Positions 61,058 to 64,000 of a DNA stretch of 64,000 bases are shown piece after piece. The position numbers were made by a program, and so were the translations under genes. Numbering within the stretch: the first letter of the stretch is position 1; each line of letters begins with the position of its first letter. The notes beneath the pieces are model-generated. The model made no database searches and was not told the origin of the DNA. It was given only the letters and a program-made list of their open reading frames with translations. Source of the stretch: Bacillus marasmi (GTDB lineage: Bacteria > Bacillota > Bacilli > Bacillales > Cytobacillaceae); the NCBI RefSeq assembly GCF_902168435.1, contig NZ_LR656175.1, forward strand, positions 1-64,000, given 5' to 3'.

Positions 61058-64000
61058 CTACATATTTCGACGATATTGGCCGCCGACTTTGTATAGGGCT
61101 TGCGTGATTTGACCAAGACTTGCCACTTTAACTGTTTCCATTAGCTCTTCGAAGACGTTTCCTCCTTCAATAGCCACTTGTTGTAAGCGAGCTAGTGCAG
61201 CATCTAACTGATCCTGATGCTTAGCTTGGAATGCTCTTAAGTTTGTGATTTGTAGTTCTTTTTCTTCATTGGATGCACGAGCAACTTCCATGTTGTTGAT
61301 GTCATCTTGTGAAGCTGGGTTCGGATTTAGGTAAGTGTTAACACCGATAATTGGAAGCTCACCTGTATGCTTCTTCATTTCATAAAGCATTGATTCGTCT
61401 TGGATTTTTCCACGTTGGTATTGAGTTTCCATTGAACCAAGTACCCCGCCGCGGTCATCCATGCGCTCAAACTCTTTCAGAACTGCTTCTTCCACTAGGT
61501 CAGTTAACTCTTCAACAATGAATGAGCCCTGAAGTGGATTTTCATTTTTCGATAAACCTTGCTCCTTCGTAATAATCATTTGAATCGCCATTGCGCGACG
61601 CACTGATTCTTCAGTTGGAGTTGTAATAGCTTCATCGTAAGCGTTTGTATGAAGTGAATTACAGTTATCCTGTAAAGCCATTAACGCTTGAAGCGTCGTA
61701 CGAATATCGTTAAAGTCAATCTCTTGAGCATGTAATGAACGTCCAGAAGTTTGAACATGGTACTTCAGCTTCTGGCTGCGGTCATTTGCACCGTATTTAT
61801 CGCGCATTGTCGTCGACCAAATACGACGAGCCACACGGCCGATAACAGTATACTCAGGATCAAGACCATTTGAGAAAAAGTAAGATAGATTTGGTGCAAA
61901 GTCATCGATGTTCATACCACGGCTTAAATAGTACTCAACGAAAGTGAATCCATTTGCAAGCGTGAAAGCAAGCTGTGAAATTGGGTTCGCGCCCGCTTCA
62001 GCAATGTGGTAGCCTGAAATCGATACTGAATAGTAATTACGTACTTGATGGTCGATAAAGTATTGTTGAATATCGCCCATCATGCGCAGTGCAAATTCTG
62101 TTGAGAAGATACAAGTGTTTTGTCCTTGGTCTTCTTTTAAGATATCCGCCTGTACTGTACCACGAACAGTTTGCAATGTTTGCTCTTTAACTTCTGCTAA
62201 TTCAGCCTCAGTAAGCGCACGACCTAGCTCAGCCTCTTTACGCTCAACCTGTTGAGCAATTGCTGTGTTCATGAACATTGCTAAGATGATTGGTGCTGGA
62301 CCATTGATTGTCATCGATACAGATGTTGCAGGGTGGCATAAGTCAAAGCCTGCATATAGCTTCTTCATGTCATCTAATGTACAAACGTTTACGCCACTCT
62401 CACCGATTTTACCGAAAATGTCCGGACGGTGATCTGGGTCTTCGCCGTAAAGTGTTACAGAGTCGAATGCCGTACTTAAACGTTTCGCAGTATCATCCTT
62501 TGATAAATAGTGGAAACGACGGTTTGTACGCTCTGGAGTTCCTTCACCAGCGAATTGACGCTTCGGATCTTCACCTTCACGCTTGAACGGGAATACCCCT
62601 GCAGTATAAGGGAATTCACCTGGAACGTTTTCACGGTATACCCAGCTTAAGATTTCGCCGTATTCTTTATATCTTGGTAATGCCACTTTCGGAATGTCTG
62701 TGCCAGAAAGTGATTTTGTTTTTAAAATCGTTACGATTTCCTTATCACGAATCTTCGTTACAAACTTATCAGCTGCATACTTTGCTTTCTTTGCTTCCCA
62801 AGTATCTAAGATTTGTTTTGATTCACGAGTTAACTTCGTTTCTGTATCAGCCTTAAGGGCTTCTAATGATGCAAGCACTTCTGGATTAGCTTCTTTTTCT
62901 TTAACTGCTTCAATAGCGCCTTCCAATTGGAACAAGCGGCGAGCAACTGCGACTTGATCCATCGCTTTTTTGTGATAGCCACGAACAGTATCTGTGATTT
63001 CACGCAAGTAGTAGCGACGATCATTAGGGATAATAATGTTTTGCTTTTCTACCTTAGCTTCTTTAGAGAAAGTTGTTGTCCAATCAGTGCCTGCTTTTTC
63101 ATTAATTGTTTCAATTAATGCTGCAAACAGTGCGTTTGTACCTTTATCATTGAATTGGCTCGCAATAGTTCCAAAAACTGGCATTTCCGAATAATCACGG
63201 TCAAACAATTCACGACTGCGTTGATATTGCTTTTGAACTTGACGAAGCGCATCCTCAGAGCCTTTACGCTCAAATTTGTTGATTACAACTAGGTCAGCGT
63301 AGTCAATCATATCGATTTTTTCAAGCTGTGATGGTGCACCGAATTCGCTTGTCATAACGTAAAGTGCTACGTCACAAATTTCAGCGATTTCTGCATCACC
63401 TTGACCGATACCACTTGTTTCAACAACAACAAGATCAAATCCAGCTGCTTTTACAACCGAAATAGCATCTTTAATTGCTAATGAAAGCTCACTTTTTGAA
63501 TGACGAGTTGCTAAGCTTCTCATGTAAACGCGTGAATCGAAAATCGCATTCATGCGAATCCGGTCACCAAGTAGCGCGCCACCCGTTTTTTGTTTAGTCG
63601 GGTCAACGGATAAAATCGCAACACGCTTCTCAGGAATCTCATTCAAGAAACGACGGATCAATTCATCCGTTAATGAGCTTTTACCTGCTCCACCAGTTCC
63701 TGTGATTCCGACAACAGGTACTGTTTTTTGAAGCGTTTTGATTTCTTCTAAAACAGACTCAGCAGCTGCTGCAGCTTCTGTTCCTGCTTCTACATGCTGT
63801 TCAGCAAGAGTGATTAATTTTGCAATGGAGTTTGTATCGCCAGTTGGGAGTTGTTTGATTGCTTCTGCAGTATTTTGATCAACAGTTGAAAAATCACTCT
63901 TTTCAAGCATATCATTGATCATACCTTGTAAACCTAGGTTACGGCCATCATCTGGAGAATAGATTGCGGCGATACCATATTCTTGAAGTTCATCGATTTC
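61058..64000 (-). CDS. icmF: Fused isobutyryl-CoA mutase IcmF (5' end outside the window)
   Basis: B12-dependent mutase that interconverts isobutyryl-CoA and n-butyryl-CoA. 980 codons are present; the frame continues through the right edge ([16 protein letters not shown] precedes the first internal Met), so the N-terminal B12-binding domain is only partly seen. Next is the G-protein chaperone domain, with Walker [14 protein letters not shown] and VINKFE, then the mutase domain with [14 protein letters not shown]. The HVQTSG form differs from the methylmalonyl-CoA mutase sequence and favours isobutyryl-CoA. Next to rpoE as in related Bacillaceae. R4 directly follows its stop. Confidence 0.93.
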   Translation of the reverse strand, partial: EIDELQEYGIAAIYSPDDGRNLGLQGMINDMLEKSDFSTVDQNTAEAIKQLPTGDTNSIAKLITLAEQHVEAGTEAAAAAESVLEEIKTLQKTVPVVGITGTGGAGKSSLTDELIRRFLNEIPEKRVAILSVDPTKQKTGGALLGDRIRMNAIFDSRVYMRSLATRHSKSELSLAIKDAISVVKAAGFDLVVVETSGIGQGDAEIAEICDVALYVMTSEFGAPSQLEKIDMIDYADLVVINKFERKGSEDALRQVQKQYQRSRELFDRDYSEMPVFGTIASQFNDKGTNALFAALIETINEKAGTDWTTTFSKEAKVEKQNIIIPNDRRYYLREITDTVRGYHKKAMDQVAVARRLFQLEGAIEAVKEKEANPEVLASLEALKADTETKLTRESKQILDTWEAKKAKYAADKFVTKIRDKEIVTILKTKSLSGTDIPKVALPRYKEYGEILSWVYRENVPGEFPYTAGVFPFKREGEDPKRQFAGEGTPERTNRRFHYLSKDDTAKRLSTAFDSVTLYGEDPDHRPDIFGKIGESGVNVCTLDDMKKLYAGFDLCHPATSVSMTINGPAPIILAMFMNTAIAQQVERKEAELGRALTEAELAEVKEQTLQTVRGTVQADILKEDQGQNTCIFSTEFALRMMGDIQQYFIDHQVRNYYSVSISGYHIAEAGANPISQLAFTLANGFTFVEYYLSRGMNIDDFAPNLSYFFSNGLDPEYTVIGRVARRIWSTTMRDKYGANDRSQKLKYHVQTSGRSLHAQEIDFNDIRTTLQALMALQDNCNSLHTNAYDEAITTPTEESVRRAMAIQMIITKEQGLSKNENPLQGSFIVEELTDLVEEAVLKEFERMDDRGGVLGSMETQYQRGKIQDESMLYEMKKHTGELPIIGVNTYLNPNPASQDDINNMEVARASNEEKELQITNLRAFQAKHQDQLDAALARLQQVAIEGGNVFEELMETVKVASLGQITQALYKVGGQYRRNM

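Overview
The window is chromosomal DNA of a spore-forming Bacillaceae (Bacillus in the broad sense). The evidence is the Bacillus subtilis-like order of ywmB-murA, the atp operon, upp-glyA-ywlG-rpiB-ywlE-mntP-ywlC-ywlB-spoIIR-prmC-prfA, tdk-rpmE-rho-glpX-murZ-fba-spo0F-ywjG-pyrG-rpoE, and three sporulation genes (sspH, spoIIR, spo0F). The ATP synthase c subunit has the GxGxGxG glycine motif of neutrophiles, so an alkaliphile is unlikely. Nearly all genes lie on the minus strand; the exceptions are a four-gene molybdoenzyme operon at 42484-47237 and ywjG. Layout: 1-3541 holds murA, ywmB, a DUF1146 membrane protein and a spore protein gene. 3985-14471 is an 11-gene nuo operon (A,B,C,D,H,I,J,K,L,M,N; no E,F,G) placed directly after the atp operon, with a NuoC carrying a very long Ala/Lys repeat N-terminus. 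15017-22476 is the complete atpZ-I-B-E-F-H-A-G-D-C operon. 22937-31096 is an accessory block between atp and upp: an exported subtilase, a frameshifted NERD gene, a sigma-54 activator, 3-hydroxybutyrate dehydrogenase and thiolase behind a near-consensus -24/-12 promoter, and one unrecognised gene. 31654-41975 is conserved core. 42484-47237 is an accessory DMSO-reductase-like operon behind a perfect FNR-type palindrome. 47335-61000 is conserved core with large intergenic repeats. 61058-64000 is a fused isobutyryl-CoA mutase gene cut by the window edge. The genes work together in respiration (nuo, atp, the DmsA-like oxidoreductase), peptidoglycan precursor synthesis (two MurA paralogues), nucleotide supply (pyrG, upp, tdk), glycolysis/gluconeogenesis (fba, glpX), translation and release (prfA, prmC, rpmE, ywlC), manganese export and arginine dephosphorylation, and entry into sporulation (spo0F, spoIIR). 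pyrG shows the whole CTP-sensing attenuator layout known from B. subtilis. The most unusual content is intergenic. At least ten loci hold tandem arrays in three unit-length classes: 20-21 bp, 39 bp and 52 bp. Within a class the spacing and T-rich scaffold are kept while a short word changes from locus to locus. In one array the word changes midway without losing the 21-bp phase. Most arrays start 13-75 bp beyond an intrinsic terminator and all six 20-21 bp arrays have the same polarity. A second family of about 120-bp imperfect palindromes (four copies plus remnants) shows compensating changes in both arms. I know of no function for either family; all of this was read by eye without database searches.
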